A DNA stretch of 64,000 bases from Eledone cirrhosa. Lineage: Eukaryota > Mollusca > Cephalopoda > Octopoda > Eledonidae. Below the pieces are notes generated by a model. The model worked only from the letters and a program-made list of their open reading frames with translations. It did not search any database and was not told where the DNA came from. The stretch is from positions 190,823,892 to 190,887,891 of the forward strand of contig OZ024743.1 of the NCBI GenBank assembly GCA_964016885.1, read 5' to 3'. Position numbers and translations under genes: made by a program. Positions 36,716-47,711 of the stretch are shown here, piece by piece (the stretch's first letter is position 1; the number at the start of each line of letters is the position of its first letter).

Positions 36716-37104
36716 TCATTCTTGAGAAATCATCAGGAATCTCTGATGATTTCTTAAGAATGAAACAGTTCTAGTCCTATAGAATCTCATCTATATTAAA
36801 ACGTTTATACTTACTGTGGTTACCCCCAATTCCACCCGGAATAACTTACCTATATATATATATAAGATATGAGGTTCGATTACTTGTAGCGATTGGTAGC
36901 CACCTGACTATATGAGATCGTTATCTGATTTTCTACTTTATATATCGCAAACAAAAATGTGTTCAGTTATGTTCTGCGTCCGATTTCCTATATATATATA
37001 TATATATATATATAAAACTAAGTGTCATAGTTACTCTTTAAAACTGATAGCAAATGATCTTCTAAATATTGTTAAATTAAACATACGTGATATTGCCAAA
37101 TATA
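36716..37104. repeat. Unnamed AT-rich repeat shared with 62425-62515
   Basis: Around 37016-37110 the strings aaaactgatagcaaatgatc and atattgccaaatatattata match 62440-62510 (aaaactgatagcgaatagtc, tattgccaaatatactatac). This indicates a dispersed repeat that ends in a TA or CA tract. The rest is unrecognised. Confidence 0.6.
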
Positions 37105-37106
37105 TT

Positions 37107-37168
<62 letters not shown>
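37105..37168. repeat. TA microsatellite
   Basis: A pure TA run of about 64 bases. Confidence 0.95.
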
Positions 37169-37174
<6 letters not shown>

Positions 37175-38795
37175 GGTTACTATTTATAGTTATGTATATT
37201 TTAAACTATAAACAGGGAAGGTCAGTAATGTATTACTACCTTATTACCAGTAAGATAAATAGCTCAATGTAAGAACATCAGTTGTTCTACAGAGCAGTTA
37301 TATAGAATTCACAAGAATCAAAGCTATGTTCAAAGCATTTATTCACTTACAGCTGTTTCATCCAAACCTAGGCTTGGGGTCTTCGGAGCACTTTTTAATG
37401 CTTGTACATATAATTGACCTCCTATCCAACGCAAGAGACATACAGATACATATATATATATATTGATGTACAGTGGAGTGACATATATTATACTAAACTA
37501 TATTTGTATAGCAATTTAAATTTAAAATCAAAATTAAAATACATGCAGCAGTTAACACAGATAATGCAAGAGAATAGTCCGACAATCAGATCTAGTAGAT
37601 AGTGTATGCGTTAGTCATACCTGGAGTATGCACGTGTGTCTCATTTATGTAAGAGTATTGTGTGGCAAGGTATTACATATAATACAAGCACGTTAAGCGG
37701 GTAAGCAAGAGTATTATGGTGGTTGTAGTGGGAGGGTATTTTTTGTATAGATTAAAAAAAGTATGTGTGCAGAAAAAGAAAAAGAAAGTTATAGTCTTCG
37801 CATCCACCACCATCTTCACATCCAGAAAAAGGAAGTTATAGTTTTCACATCCATCCCATATGTTACGATGAATTCGTTTTGAATGTTTGATGTAGTAAAT
37901 GATTGTAACGTATTGAGGCTCAGTGTTATTTAATCCATATTCATAGAATAGGTTCTTTCTGCTGCGAGAATTTACAGCGGTTTGTTATCCGGAAGTAGGT
38001 GTGTAATTAAGGGGAGTTAATGCGTAGGGGGAGGTAACTAGCTGATTCTCATAACTAAATTCATTGTTCTAACATACATTATATGGTGCCTCAATTGAGT
38101 CCCTTATATAAAAGGTTATATATTTATATTTAATTTTAAATACAGTCTACTCTATCATAATGTATTAAAGGTATCTATAGGAAGTTGATTACTCCTTACT
38201 ATATAGCGCTATAATTGAATTTCACACACAAAGTGGTATATCTTTATATCAAAATTCACTTTAAATCCAGTCTACTCTCAAAACATATCAAAGGACCAAT
38301 TAGAATTGTGTCTACATAACCTTTGGTAAGCTATGGAGCAGCGTACATCTCTTGGGTAAACAAAAACATCCCCCATTTACAATATCATTAATCTATCCAT
38401 TAAGTTATACATGCATATACAATTCATATATAATTCATTGTACCGCACTACATATGAGTTAGTCAGATCCCTTATATTAATAAATTAAACCTATATATAT
38501 CTAATGTTATTACTCTATACATTTAATTACAAATGCATATATAATTCATTGTTGTATCTACTATTTAAAGTTTATATAAACTGTAATATATTTCAATCCC
38601 TATATAATTATAAGTAATTAAAAGTAATTATATTAAAAGTTGGTGTTTATGCGGATATTTCTAGGGTATAAAGTTATAGATAGGTAGAATGGTTTGTGTC
38701 GAGAAAAGGGTGGATCAGAGAGTGTGGAGTAGTGGTGGAAGGCAATCCCTTGAGGTGGGGTGTTAAAAGCTGTGACGAGTTCAAATCTGACATTG
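37169..38795. other. Gene-free stretch, probably partly PLE 3' UTR
   Basis: This lies 3' of the minus-strand PLE C-terminus that stops at 38796, so its high-coordinate part is probably that element's UTR. At about 37355-37385 the minus strand has cgaagacc, a perfect 12-base palindrome-like stem (caagcctaggtttgg) and gatgaaac. This resembles degenerate ribozyme boxes around a strong hairpin. Two related segments with agtctactct and aatttt-type sequence occur near 38145 and 38270. No gene. Confidence 0.45.
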
Positions 38796-39600
38796 TTATA
38801 TATTAGGTTTAAAGCTTTGTAAGGAGTGTCTGAAGCGGTGCTGGCACGACGCAAACGGTTCCGATTTTTTATTAAGGAGGTTAAGGTTCGAAAAGATTAT
38901 AGTATGGGTCTCTAGTAGACAGAGGTTACAGAATTTTTTAGGTGGTTTGTACGTTGCCGCCTTACCTATTACTTCCCATTGAAGTGTATATGATCTATTT
39001 CTAGTTTTCAGATAGTGTATGTAGCTAGATAGTGAAGTGGAGTTGGCTAGACTGTGTTTTTTGAAAGAATGGAGATCTGAGTTGTATCTCGTTTTGAAGC
39101 AGTTCGAAGTAGAGCCTATATAGGTTTCAGAAGAGTTGCTAGTTGTGACCGTGCATGAGTAGATGATGTCCTTGATTAAGCAGTTTTTACCTAAATGGCA
39201 GATTCTATTAGATCTACAGTTACATTTCTTGTGGATGTTAACCTGTCGGTTATTATGTTGTGTAGAAATATGGTTGCTAGGTATTTATTGCATTATAGCT
39301 ATGAAGGTTGTCGCACCTAATGCTATTGATTTCATTTGTGTTATTAATATTATTACTATTGATACCAGGGTTTGAAGTTATTATGTTGCTATGAAAGTTT
39401 ACCCCCTGCTGTGTTTTAGTTTGTTGAAAGTAAGTATTAATCTTTCTTTTATTGCTACAAGCTATGTGGTATGCAATGTTAGGTCTGGTAGAGTAGGAGA
39501 TTTTAGTGGTGTTTTTATTTATAAGACTATGGTACTTGTGGCCAGATGGGAAGTTTTTATCCAGGATTGAGAAGAAAGTGGTAGAACACTGGAAGGTAAT
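38796..39600 (-). pseudogene. PLE C-terminal half with Cys linker and GIY-YIG
   Basis: From high to low coordinates: FSILDKNFPSGHKYHSLINK and TKISYSTRPNIAYH (39440-39570), a low-complexity Asn-rich linker, HKKCNCRSNRICHLGKNCLI (39177-39236), IIYSCTV and ETYIGSTSNCFKTRY (39110-39170, GIY-YIG). The tail ends at the TAA at 38796-38798. It is the same lineage as the element at 47.7-50.0 kb (compare its FPSSYKYSKILNSKTIRLSY and YYIGSTTTSFKSR). The linker has stops; the nuclease segment is continuous. The RT domain is missing: the copy stops at an inverted repeat beginning near 39644. Confidence 0.83.
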
Positions 39601-39643
39601 ATCCGTAGTGGTAGAGCACTCAGTCCATGGGACGAGTTAGGGA

Positions 39644-40060
39644 GAAGTGGTTACACAACAGTTAGTTCACCATACCGAGAACAATTGTTTCACCTTAGCG
39701 GATCCTCACCGCGTAATGGGCATGGTTATAGGAAAAGAAAGGACAACCGTACAAACGCGCATGCGCAGAAATCGGTCACTTCACACAGGCAAAACTAGAA
39801 TGCGTGTGAGAGGTGTAAGGGAGATAACTGCGAAAGTCTGATAAGTTTTTAGTTAATAAGAAAATTACAATGATTCAATCCGGAGCTTTGTAGTTATGCA
39901 ATAGGTGTTTGGTAACGTGTGAACAACGTGTGAAAAATTCATTTCTCGTGTTTAGGCAATCACTATCGTCTGTTCCTATAACCATGCCCATTACGATCTG
40001 AGGATCCGCTAAGGTGAAACAATTGTTCTCGGTATGGTGAACTAACTGTTGTGTAACCAC

Positions 40061-40063
<3 letters not shown>
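39644..40063. repeat. Inverted repeat with about 95-bp arms and a 228-bp spacer
   Basis: The left arm (39644-39739) starts gaagtggttacacaacagtt. The right arm (39968-40063) is its inverse and ends directly at a TA tract. The spacer (39740-39967) is unrecognised. It could be a small foldback element that truncates the neighbouring PLE. Confidence 0.88.

Positions 40064-40139
<76 letters not shown>
40064..40139. repeat. TA microsatellite
   Basis: A pure TA run of about 76 bases. Confidence 0.95.
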
Positions 40140-40140
<1 letters not shown>

Positions 40141-40365
40141 CTGAATCCATTTTTGTTTGCTAAAGATAGAGTAGAAAATCAGGTAACGATTTCATATAGT
40201 CAGGAAAAGGTCGCTACATGTAATCTAACCTCATATCTTTCAAGTGCCGACTGACTACCCTATCATTGACCAAAACGTCCTATGAAGAAATATTATGTAT
40301 GTGACGACTAGCGGACTGTTCACCGAGCATCTCAGGAACATTTGATTCGGCAGTCTTCAGTTGCA

Positions 40366-40472
40366 CGTGGTGGTGGTGGTGATGGTGGTGGTAGTGGTGA
40401 TGGTGGTGGTGGTGGTGGTGGTGGTGGTGGTGGTGTGATAGTGATGGTGGTGGTGGTGGTACTGGTGGTGGT
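40366..40472. repeat. GGT trinucleotide microsatellite
   Basis: A ggtggt run with gat interruptions. The minus-strand polyproline frame over it is an artefact. Confidence 0.92.
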
Positions 40473-41737
40473 CCGCTTTCGGTGTCGTTGCTTACCCCGG
40501 GGGCTCTGATTCACACCTGAGTAGAGAACAGCAATTGTTTTTGTTTCTCTTCCCATTTTTAATGGAGAGGGTCTAAAAACCTCACCGCTATTCCTTTAGC
40601 CTGCTGTTACCCAGCACCCACCTCACATCCACCTTTACGCCAACACACCCACTTAACATTGACAGACTAACCGACATAAATACGAAAACACACACTCACA
40701 CCAATACAACCATAAATACGATGCTACTAATTATATAATCATTGATAATAACAAACTACTCTCACACGAACACACATGTAGCAATCCCAGCACCTACCAA
40801 CGCACCCACATATACGCGTGTATAGACATACAAACATAGATAGATATACACAATCAATTTGCCTAACGCTACTAGTTAACTAATTAATCATACTAACACG
40901 GCCAAGTACACTATAAACCTTTAATATCAGTACACACACATACACTACCCCCACCGCCACCTCAAATACGCACAAAAGCCCGCCATCAAAGTGACACTCG
41001 TAAAACTAATATAACTCTTTATTCTGCGTCACCATAACATTTCCGTTCTTAGTGCACTACACACATCCGCCACACCCAGCCCCTCCTCTTGTCAATTCCT
41101 GAATAGTCCATCTTTGACCGCTACACACCATTGTTTCGCTCATGATCCAAATTCAAGCAACGTTTTATACCACATGCGGATACAAAATGTCATACAATGT
41201 ATGCACACACATGCATAAAGACAATAAGCATAAACTAATAACAGCTTACACCACCCAAACACAGACGTGTTCACAACTGCACAAATAAAAGTAAATAAAG
41301 GATTAACAGACACACATATCTATACACACACAAACGTGTACATAAACGCACATAAAATACATCAAAATTCAGACACATACACATTCATACATAGATATAC
41401 ACACATACACTTATACGTAGATACACATATACACATGTACACATGTGCACACACAAAACTACATCGATTATTAACAGAAAGACACACACACACTTCCAAC
41501 AACGATACACAAATGACACACACTCTCGAAATGCACTCCTGCACATATGTAACATTACTTACGACATACCCAGATTATCCGCTTCGGTTCCCATTCCTGC
41601 AGGCTGGACTACTCGCCTACCCTCTTCAACCTCCGTTGTTTCAACATTCTCTTTCTCACTTTTCTATTTCCTGAAGAAGGACTTATCACCGATACGTTGA
41701 AACCCTCATTTACTTCTTCCCAAACGTGAAACTAATA
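40473..41737. other. Gene-free stretch, CA-rich
   Basis: Dispersed ACAC and ACAT sequence, densest at 41290-41520. At 41669-41704 the plus strand has cctgaagaaggacttatcac and gttgaaaccc, which resemble degenerate ribozyme boxes. A 135-codon His/Thr-rich plus frame is not supported as a gene. Confidence 0.45.
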
Positions 41738-41879
41738 ATGGTTTCTACTATAGTCACAAGGCCAGCAATTTGGGAGGAGGGAAAAGTTGACAAAATCGAC
41801 TCCAATGCGTAACTGGTACTTTATTTTATCGGACCCGTAAAGATGAAAGGCAAATCTAACCACGGTGTGATTTGAAATT
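41738..41879 (-). mobile_element. tRNA-derived SINE, minus orientation, head-truncated
   Basis: Has tttctactatagtcacaagg, aatgcgtaactggtac and gtaaagatgaaaggcaaa. It breaks off at ggtgtgatttgaaatta, inside the B-box region, so the tRNA-like head is missing. Confidence 0.85.
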
Positions 41880-42673
41880 ACTTTCTTTTTGCATCTTTGT
41901 ATTTGTCTTTTTAATTCTTGAACTATATATATATTTTATATTTTTCTGAAGTTCTTTCTAGATGACATATGAGTAGTTCTAAATTTGTAGTCACCAATAA
42001 TATATCAGCTAACTTTTCACTTTTCCACACCTCAAAGTTAAGATGTTTATACTTTGACAACAAATGTTCAGGGAATATAAAACATGAAATTTAAAAATAT
42101 ATCATTCAAAGAAAAATAACATTCGTTCTAAGTAAACAGTTATTTCAGTTTATAAAAAAGCAATAAAAAATATATTTAAGTAATTTTAGCTCTCTCATTA
42201 ACATTACGTCACCTATAACTTTCTTTCCACCTTTCCAGCTCTTAATGTTTTCTACAAACTCTCTCACACCACCACCCTGGATACGTTGAACATACACATA
42301 CGCATTCCCTTCCCCTCTGTATACGCGCTTGTGTGTGTGTAGTTATAGACACGACTATGCTTGAGGTTTAACTGTTTTATAAAATATATCTCATTATTTG
42401 GAGTGATATCTAAAGTAAAAATAGTTGTGCCTTTAACAACACATTGAAATGTATATATGTATGTATGTTATCTCTTTCTCTTAATTTCGAGTATATTTTT
42501 CTTGACCGGCCACCTTCCTGGTGGCAAGGTTGTAAAAGAAAAGAAATTGTCATCCCTTGAATCGCAAGAATGTTTTGCAAATGTATAGATTTATATATGT
42601 ATGTACGTATGTATGTATGAATGGATGTCTCTCACTCTCACTCTCGCTCTCTCTCACTCTCTCTTTCTTTCTT

Positions 42674-42729
<56 letters not shown>

Positions 42730-43170
42730 AAATAACGTTAAGACAGATGTTATGGTTACATAATTGTACTTATTACTTTATACGTATTTCGATGGATGAT
42801 GGTTATGTAGTAGATACATCATAAACATCTGTTCGCTGCATTTAGAACAGAATGAAAATATTTTGCCTACGATATATCAACATACCAACATAACCACTAC
42901 AGGTAATTGTGTTACAATTTCATGTTGTCACACCAGTTACTGATGTAAACCTTGCATGATAGCTGCCCACCATTTCAGTGAAATACTTTTAATGTAATAA
43001 ATACAATTATGTAAACATAAAATCTGTCTTAACTTTATTTCTTATGGGAAAACACCATCGCGTTTAATCGTCATCACGATGCTGGATATAAATGACTGAT
43101 GTAGAGTGCTGTCACCTGTTTGAATGTAATTATCTTCATGGCGACTACACGTAACTTTCACAGATAAATA
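41880..43170. other. Gene-free stretch with a CT/TA microsatellite at 42630-42727
   Basis: AT-rich unrecognised DNA. The tract at 42630-42727 is a ctctct run followed by TA. Confidence 0.5.
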
Positions 43171-43180
43171 CTGTAATAAT

Positions 43181-43366
43181 TGTTTCTACTTTTGGCACAA
43201 GGCAAGCAATAATTCAAGTGTATAACTGGTACTTTATTTTATCGACCCGTGAGGCTGAAAGGCAAAGTTAACCTCGGCGGGAGTTGAACTCAGTCCGTAA
43301 AGGGACGTAACTGTGCTGCAAAGCATGGCGTCCGACCCTCTACCGATACTGCAACTCCACCGCTCT
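43181..43366 (-). mobile_element. tRNA-derived SINE with 10-bp target-site duplication
   Basis: Full-length type from the tail (tgtttctacttttggcacaa) to the head (cgaccctctaccgatactgc). It is flanked by ctgtaataat at 43171-43180 and 43367-43376. Confidence 0.92.
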
Positions 43367-43423
43367 CTGTAATAATGTAATAATACTGTAATAGAGGGCA
43401 AATATATAAATACTGTAATTATG

Positions 43424-43432
<9 letters not shown>

Positions 43433-43465
<33 letters not shown>

Positions 43466-43482
43466 TGCATATATATATATAA
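43433..43482. repeat. TA microsatellite near a PLE 3' end
   Basis: A TA tract about 30 bases outside the left arm of the head-to-head PLE pair. Confidence 0.92.
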
Positions 43483-43675
43483 GAGGGTGTTAAAGTTTGC
43501 TTGAAGCATTGTGAAATATGTAAAATATGTAGTTTAGAAAGCCACAACAATGCAGATGGGAAATCTCGAGGTAGGAAGTGAGTGAGAAATAGGAGAAAAG
43601 TGAAAATTGAGAGAAACGAAAAAACGAAAACAAAACAAAGGTAGAAGGGTTACCGTAGTGGAGATTTAATCCCAA

Positions 43676-43700
43676 TATTTCGGGCTCACGCCCATCAACG
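43676..43700 (-). ncRNA. Hammerhead-like motif, left PLE copy
   Basis: Minus-strand counterpart of 46674-46697: TTGAT, then a GGGC/GCCC stem with GTGA loop, then GAAAT. The first box differs from CUGAUGA. A strong stem II is present. Confidence 0.4.
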
Positions 43701-44213
43701 GGGGTAGAGTTCCAAAAGGAGGGGAACAGGCTAAGCCGGAGAAAGTTGTATTGTCGTTAAAACATAGGAATGCCGTTATGGGGAAAAATTCAAACGAGGG
43801 AAAGAATGCGCGTGCGCGTGATAGGCTGTGGCAAAAGCTACTGACCAATTGGGTTAAATCAATAGGGTGCGCTAGCGTGTGAAAGCCGTAAAATATGTGT
43901 GTGTAAATATATATGTGTGTGTAACTCTGTGTGTATATGTGTATGTGTGTATGTATGTGAGTGTGTGTGTGTGAAAGATAGTGGGCCGTAGAAGCTGGAA
44001 TTCAAAGGGTGTGAAAGGTGGTAGGTTGTATAAACATGTGTGCGTTTATAAATATAGATGTGTGTGTGTGTGTGTGTGTATGTGTATGGGTATAATATAA
44101 GTGCGTGTGTGTGAAAGATAGTAGGCCGTAGGGGCTGTTACTGGTCACTATGGTTAGATTAGCCATGTCAGCTCATTTCTCTCAGCCCGGTTGTTAAGTG
44201 GGGTCTGAGGTTC

Positions 44214-45300
44214 TTAATAACAAGTGCTTCCTTTATCCTTAAGGATCCGTGTAAGTTCATTTAGGACATAGCCTCTCTTAGCGTTGTTGGGGAGGGCTGA
44301 GTTGTAATGAACAAATAAGTCCTTGCACGCTGCCTTGCGGTAGAAGGTGGTGTTTATGTCTCCTTCTTCCGAGATGTTGATACGGAAGTCGAGGAGGGCG
44401 AGTGACCCGTCTTCTTCAGGGTGTTCGACGGTGAAATCGACGTGATGGTCAGTGTCGTTAAAGATTTGGTGAATTTCATTCGCCATCTCCCTGGAAGAAG
44501 TGAGTATCAGTATGTCATCAACGTTTCTGGAGTAGAAGGCGACGGCGTTGGGTTGGCAGGTGTTGAGTGCCTTGCGTTCCAGGTGGTCCATGTACGAGAT
44601 CGCAAGTATGCCGGACAGACTAGAGCCCATAGGTAGCCCAGAGATCTGTTTGTACGTGTGGCCGAGGAAATTGAAGAATGCATTATCCACAACGAAGGAG
44701 AGGAGTTGGTGGATGTCCGTGTGTGTGAGTCCGAAGCAGTGTAAGTTAGATGCTCGGACTCGTTCGGTCAACAGGTCGACGGCTGGGGATGCTGGTACGG
44801 AGGTATAAAGGGTGACCACATCAAGACTGAAGGCATATCCGTTGTCCTTTCTGGTGTTGGGCGCCAGATAGTGTAGTCGCTCCAAGACCTCCTTTGGGCT
44901 GCAGACGTAGGCTGGTAGTGTGTGTAGAATGGGTTTCAGTAGTGTGGAGAGCAGCCACGATATTTTGTAAAGTGGGCCCTCCACGCTAGAGAAAATGGGC
45001 CTGATTTTCAAATCGGGTCCTTGTTTATGGGTTTTCACCAGGTGGTAGAAGGTGGGTAGTTTGCTGTTTCTAGTCATTATGTTATTTTTTACCTTCTTTG
45101 GCAGTTGTCGTTGGACACAGATGTTAGTCCATATGGTGTTAATGCCTTCCTCGATTAGAGTCGGGGAGGTCCCTGTGACCTTCGAGTAGAGGCTGTCGTC
45201 ATTAAGATGTTGGAGAGCTAAGTTGTTGTAGGTCTCTCTCGAGATGACACAGAATTCTTTCCCCTTGTCAGAGGGAAGGTAAACAAGGTTCCTGGATCTT
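44214..45300 (-). pseudogene. PLE reverse transcriptase, 5'- and 3'-truncated
   Basis: The frame is open from about 45300 (codons for LRSRNLVYLPSDKGKEFCV) to 44214, with no usable start. RT landmarks: PSDKGKEF, FYHLVKTHKQ and KIRPIFSSVEGPLYKIS (motif 2 region), AFSLDVVTLYTSVP (motif A), GLPMGSSLSGILAISYMDHL (motif B) and FYSRNVDDILIL (motif C; VDD pair kept, with Asn in place of the usual Tyr before it). LLDFRINISEEG and AKRGYVLNELTRI follow. After that the 548-base deletion shifts the frame into ILKDKGSTCY and a stop. Open through the RT, so probably a young copy. Confidence 0.92.
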
Positions 45301-45313
45301 AGGGAGATGGCGA

Positions 45314-46213
45314 ATGAAATTCACCAAATCATTGGCGAATGAAATTCACCAAATCTTTAACAACACTGACCATCACGTCGATTTCACCATCGAACACCCT
45401 GAAGAAGACGGGTCACTCGCCCTCCTCGACTTCCGTATCAATATCTCGGAAGAAGGAGACATAAACACCACCTTCTACCGCAAGGCAGCGTGCAAGTACT
45501 TATTTGTGCATTACAACTCAGCCCTCCCCAACAACGCTAAGAGAGGCTATGTCCTAAATGAACTTACACGGATCACTAATAGATGCAGCGACCCGATGGG
45601 TGGTCTCACCCATACCACGCAATTCCGTAATCTACTCAAGTCTAATGGATATCCCAAGCGACTGATTAACGGAATTAGAGACCCCAGACCCAATAGACAG
45701 ACACCCACTAGAAACTTAGATAAAAGCAGGTGCTTCTTTAAAATCCCTCACCTGAGTGAATATACCACGAACGCCATCCGCAGGGCCATGCGGAGGGAGG
45801 GGCTTGACATACCTTTGGCCCACACAGGACCTTCACTCCGAAGATGCCTCTCCACCAAACACGACGAGTCAGATGGGACGTGTTCCCTCAGCAACTGCCC
45901 GATACGGGGGGCAGATTGCCTACGCACCTATGTCGTATATAAGATTCAATGCGATAAATGTAACAAGTTTTACATAGGTAGCACCATCCGACCCCTACAT
46001 GTTCGTATCAAGGAACATGTCAACACCAACGCATCTTCCTTCCGTAAACACATCCTTAAATGCGAAAACCCACAGGGCAGACACTTGGTCACAGTCCTAG
46101 CGACTGAACGCAGCATCGGATCCTTAAGGATAAAGGAAGCACTTGTTATTAAGAACCTCAGACCCCCACTTAACAACCGGGCTGAGAGAAATGAGCTGAC
46201 ATGGCTAATTTAA
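45314..46213 (+). CDS. PLE C-terminal ORF fragment with GIY-YIG endonuclease
   Basis: A 299-codon open frame without an authentic start (it begins inside the RT). A short duplication of cgaatgaaattcaccaaatc at 45311-45352 creates the apparent N-terminus. It carries the RT thumb (IHQIFNNTDHHVDFTIEHPE, residues 11-30), linker, a Cys-rich segment (TCSLSNCPIRGADCL, about 189-203, then CDKC 213-216) and GIY-YIG: YVVY at 206-209, YIG at 220-222, Arg 231 and Glu-His 234-235, all expected catalytic-module residues. Stop TAA at 46211-46213. The nuclease looks intact in sequence. Confidence 0.9.
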   Translation: MKFTKSLANEIHQIFNNTDHHVDFTIEHPEEDGSLALLDFRINISEEGDINTTFYRKAACKYLFVHYNSALPNNAKRGYVLNELTRITNRCSDPMGGLTHTTQFRNLLKSNGYPKRLINGIRDPRPNRQTPTRNLDKSRCFFKIPHLSEYTTNAIRRAMRREGLDIPLAHTGPSLRRCLSTKHDESDGTCSLSNCPIRGADCLRTYVVYKIQCDKCNKFYIGSTIRPLHVRIKEHVNTNASSFRKHILKCENPQGRHLVTVLATERSIGSLRIKEALVIKNLRPPLNNRAERNELTWLI

Positions 46214-46278
46214 CCATAGTGACCAGTAACAGCCCCTACGGCCTACTATCTTTCACACACACGCACTTATATTATACC

Positions 46279-46317
<39 letters not shown>

Positions 46318-46673
46318 CTATATTTATACACGCACACATGTTTATACAACCTACCACCTTTCACACCCTTTGAATTCCAGCTTCTACGGCCCACTATCTT
46401 TCACACACACACACTCACATACATACACACATACACATATACACACAGAGTTACACACACATATATATTTACACACACATATTTTACGGCTTTCACACGC
46501 TAGCGCACCCTATTGATTTAACCCAATTGGTCAGTAGTTTTGCCACAGCCTATCACGCGCACGCGCATTCTTTCCCTCGTTTGAATTTTTCCCCATAACG
46601 GCATTCCTATGTTTTAACGACAATACAACTTTCTCCGGCTTAGCCTGTTCCCCTCCTTTTGGAACTCTACCCC

Positions 46674-46697
46674 CGTTGATGGGCGTGAGCCCGAAAT
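46674..46697 (+). ncRNA. Hammerhead-like motif, right PLE copy
   Basis: Reads cgttgat, gggc, gtga, gccc, gaaat: a perfect 4-bp GC stem closing a GNRA tetraloop between a UUGAUG box and a GAAA box. The tetraloop stem and GAAA fit hammerhead stem II; the first box is non-consensus. Confidence 0.42.
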
Positions 46698-46852
46698 ATT
46701 GGGATTAAATCTCCACTACGGTAACCCTTCTACCTTTGTTTTGTTTTCGTTTTTTCGTTTCTCTCAATTTTCACTTTTCTCCTATTTCTCACTCACTTCC
46801 TACCTCGAGATTTCCCATCTGCATTGTTGTGGCTTTCTAAACTACATATTTT

Positions 46853-46854
<2 letters not shown>

Positions 46855-46916
<62 letters not shown>
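46855..46916. repeat. TA tract joining two PLE 3' ends
   Basis: A TA run, interrupted near 46884, that begins at the 3' end of the plus-strand PLE and ends at the 3' end of the minus-strand PLE (46917). Two different PLE families thus meet tail to tail across one TA microsatellite. Confidence 0.93.
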
Positions 46917-46921
<5 letters not shown>

Positions 46922-47447
46922 GTATAGGATTATCCAAGATGTAGTAATGGTTAATTACTACACTGGATATGGTTGACGTACGGTGAGAGGTTACTCTACG
47001 AGTTATGGAAGAATTGTTGAAGAAACTTAGTTCCTGATCCTTCTGTATTCCGGAGTGTATATAAAGAATGAATAATAACAGGTAGACATCATAAAAAGGT
47101 AATTTATTCCGTGTGCTTACAAATGTTTCCACGGTGGTACTACAGCCTAGTTATGCTATGTGCAAATTTACAAGTATTTGCAGAACTCAAATATCCAATG
47201 CTGTGACCACTGTATCCTCAGAGCAGAATGGTAAAATGTACAATGTAAATACCCTTAAGTGGGGTTGTTGTGGAAGATAGAGTAGAAAAGGAAGAGAGAA
47301 ATGTAGGGGAGAGGGAGAGAGAGAGAAAGATATGCAGGGGTTGGAGAAGTAGGAGAGAGTGGTTTGTAGATATCTTAATCAAAATGTTATGGTAGGGGTT
47401 TTATTATACTGGTTACTTTTGGAGAGATACGTTGATAGTTAAGGTCG
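46917..47447 (-). repeat. PLE 3' pseudo-LTR
   Basis: Direct-repeat partner of 50080-50591. It starts attaggtataggattatcca on the plus strand and contains catggttgacgtacgg-type sequence (gatatggttgacgtacggtg). The minus strand has ctgtagta, a CCA/TGG mini-stem and gaaac at about 47122-47143, a weak ribozyme-like candidate. Confidence 0.92.
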
Positions 47448-47711
47448 GAATTATTTATTGCCCCAGAGGGCAGGTTCATAGATGTGGAGAGGGAGGTAGG
47501 CCAAAGGCGAGAGAGAGTATAATGGATGTAGAGAGAGAGGTAGAGAGGGGACAGACGAAGTTTATGTGGTGAGTGAACTTTGGGTTTGTAGTAGTAATCT
47601 ACGAATTGCACTGAGTTACCATTTATAGTGATAAGCAGTGTATTGTCTTGTAGTGTGGGAGAAGAGAAGGTGGTTAGCTAGAAAGCGATGTTATAGTTAC
47701 GGGTTCGAATG

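Larger units (their letters stand above)
43515..45300 (-). mobile_element. Penelope/Poseidon-like element, left copy (internally deleted)
   Basis: A minus-strand PLE copy that keeps the RT and 3' UTR. It starts at about 45300 inside the RT (5'-truncated) and lacks the nuclease because of a 548-base deletion relative to the right copy. The 3' UTR (43515-44200) contains TG-rich stretches that are inverses of CA-rich stretches at 46253-46470. A hammerhead-like motif lies at 43676-43700. Confidence 0.9.
45301..46858 (+). mobile_element. Penelope/Poseidon-like element, right copy (5'-truncated)
   Basis: A plus-strand copy of the same element, starting inside the RT just after the catalytic motif and keeping the complete C-terminal part and 3' UTR. 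Bases 45301-46858 are the inverse of 43515-44492 except for the 548-base deletion in the left copy. It ends in a TA tract that is shared with the 3' end of the next PLE. Confidence 0.92.
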
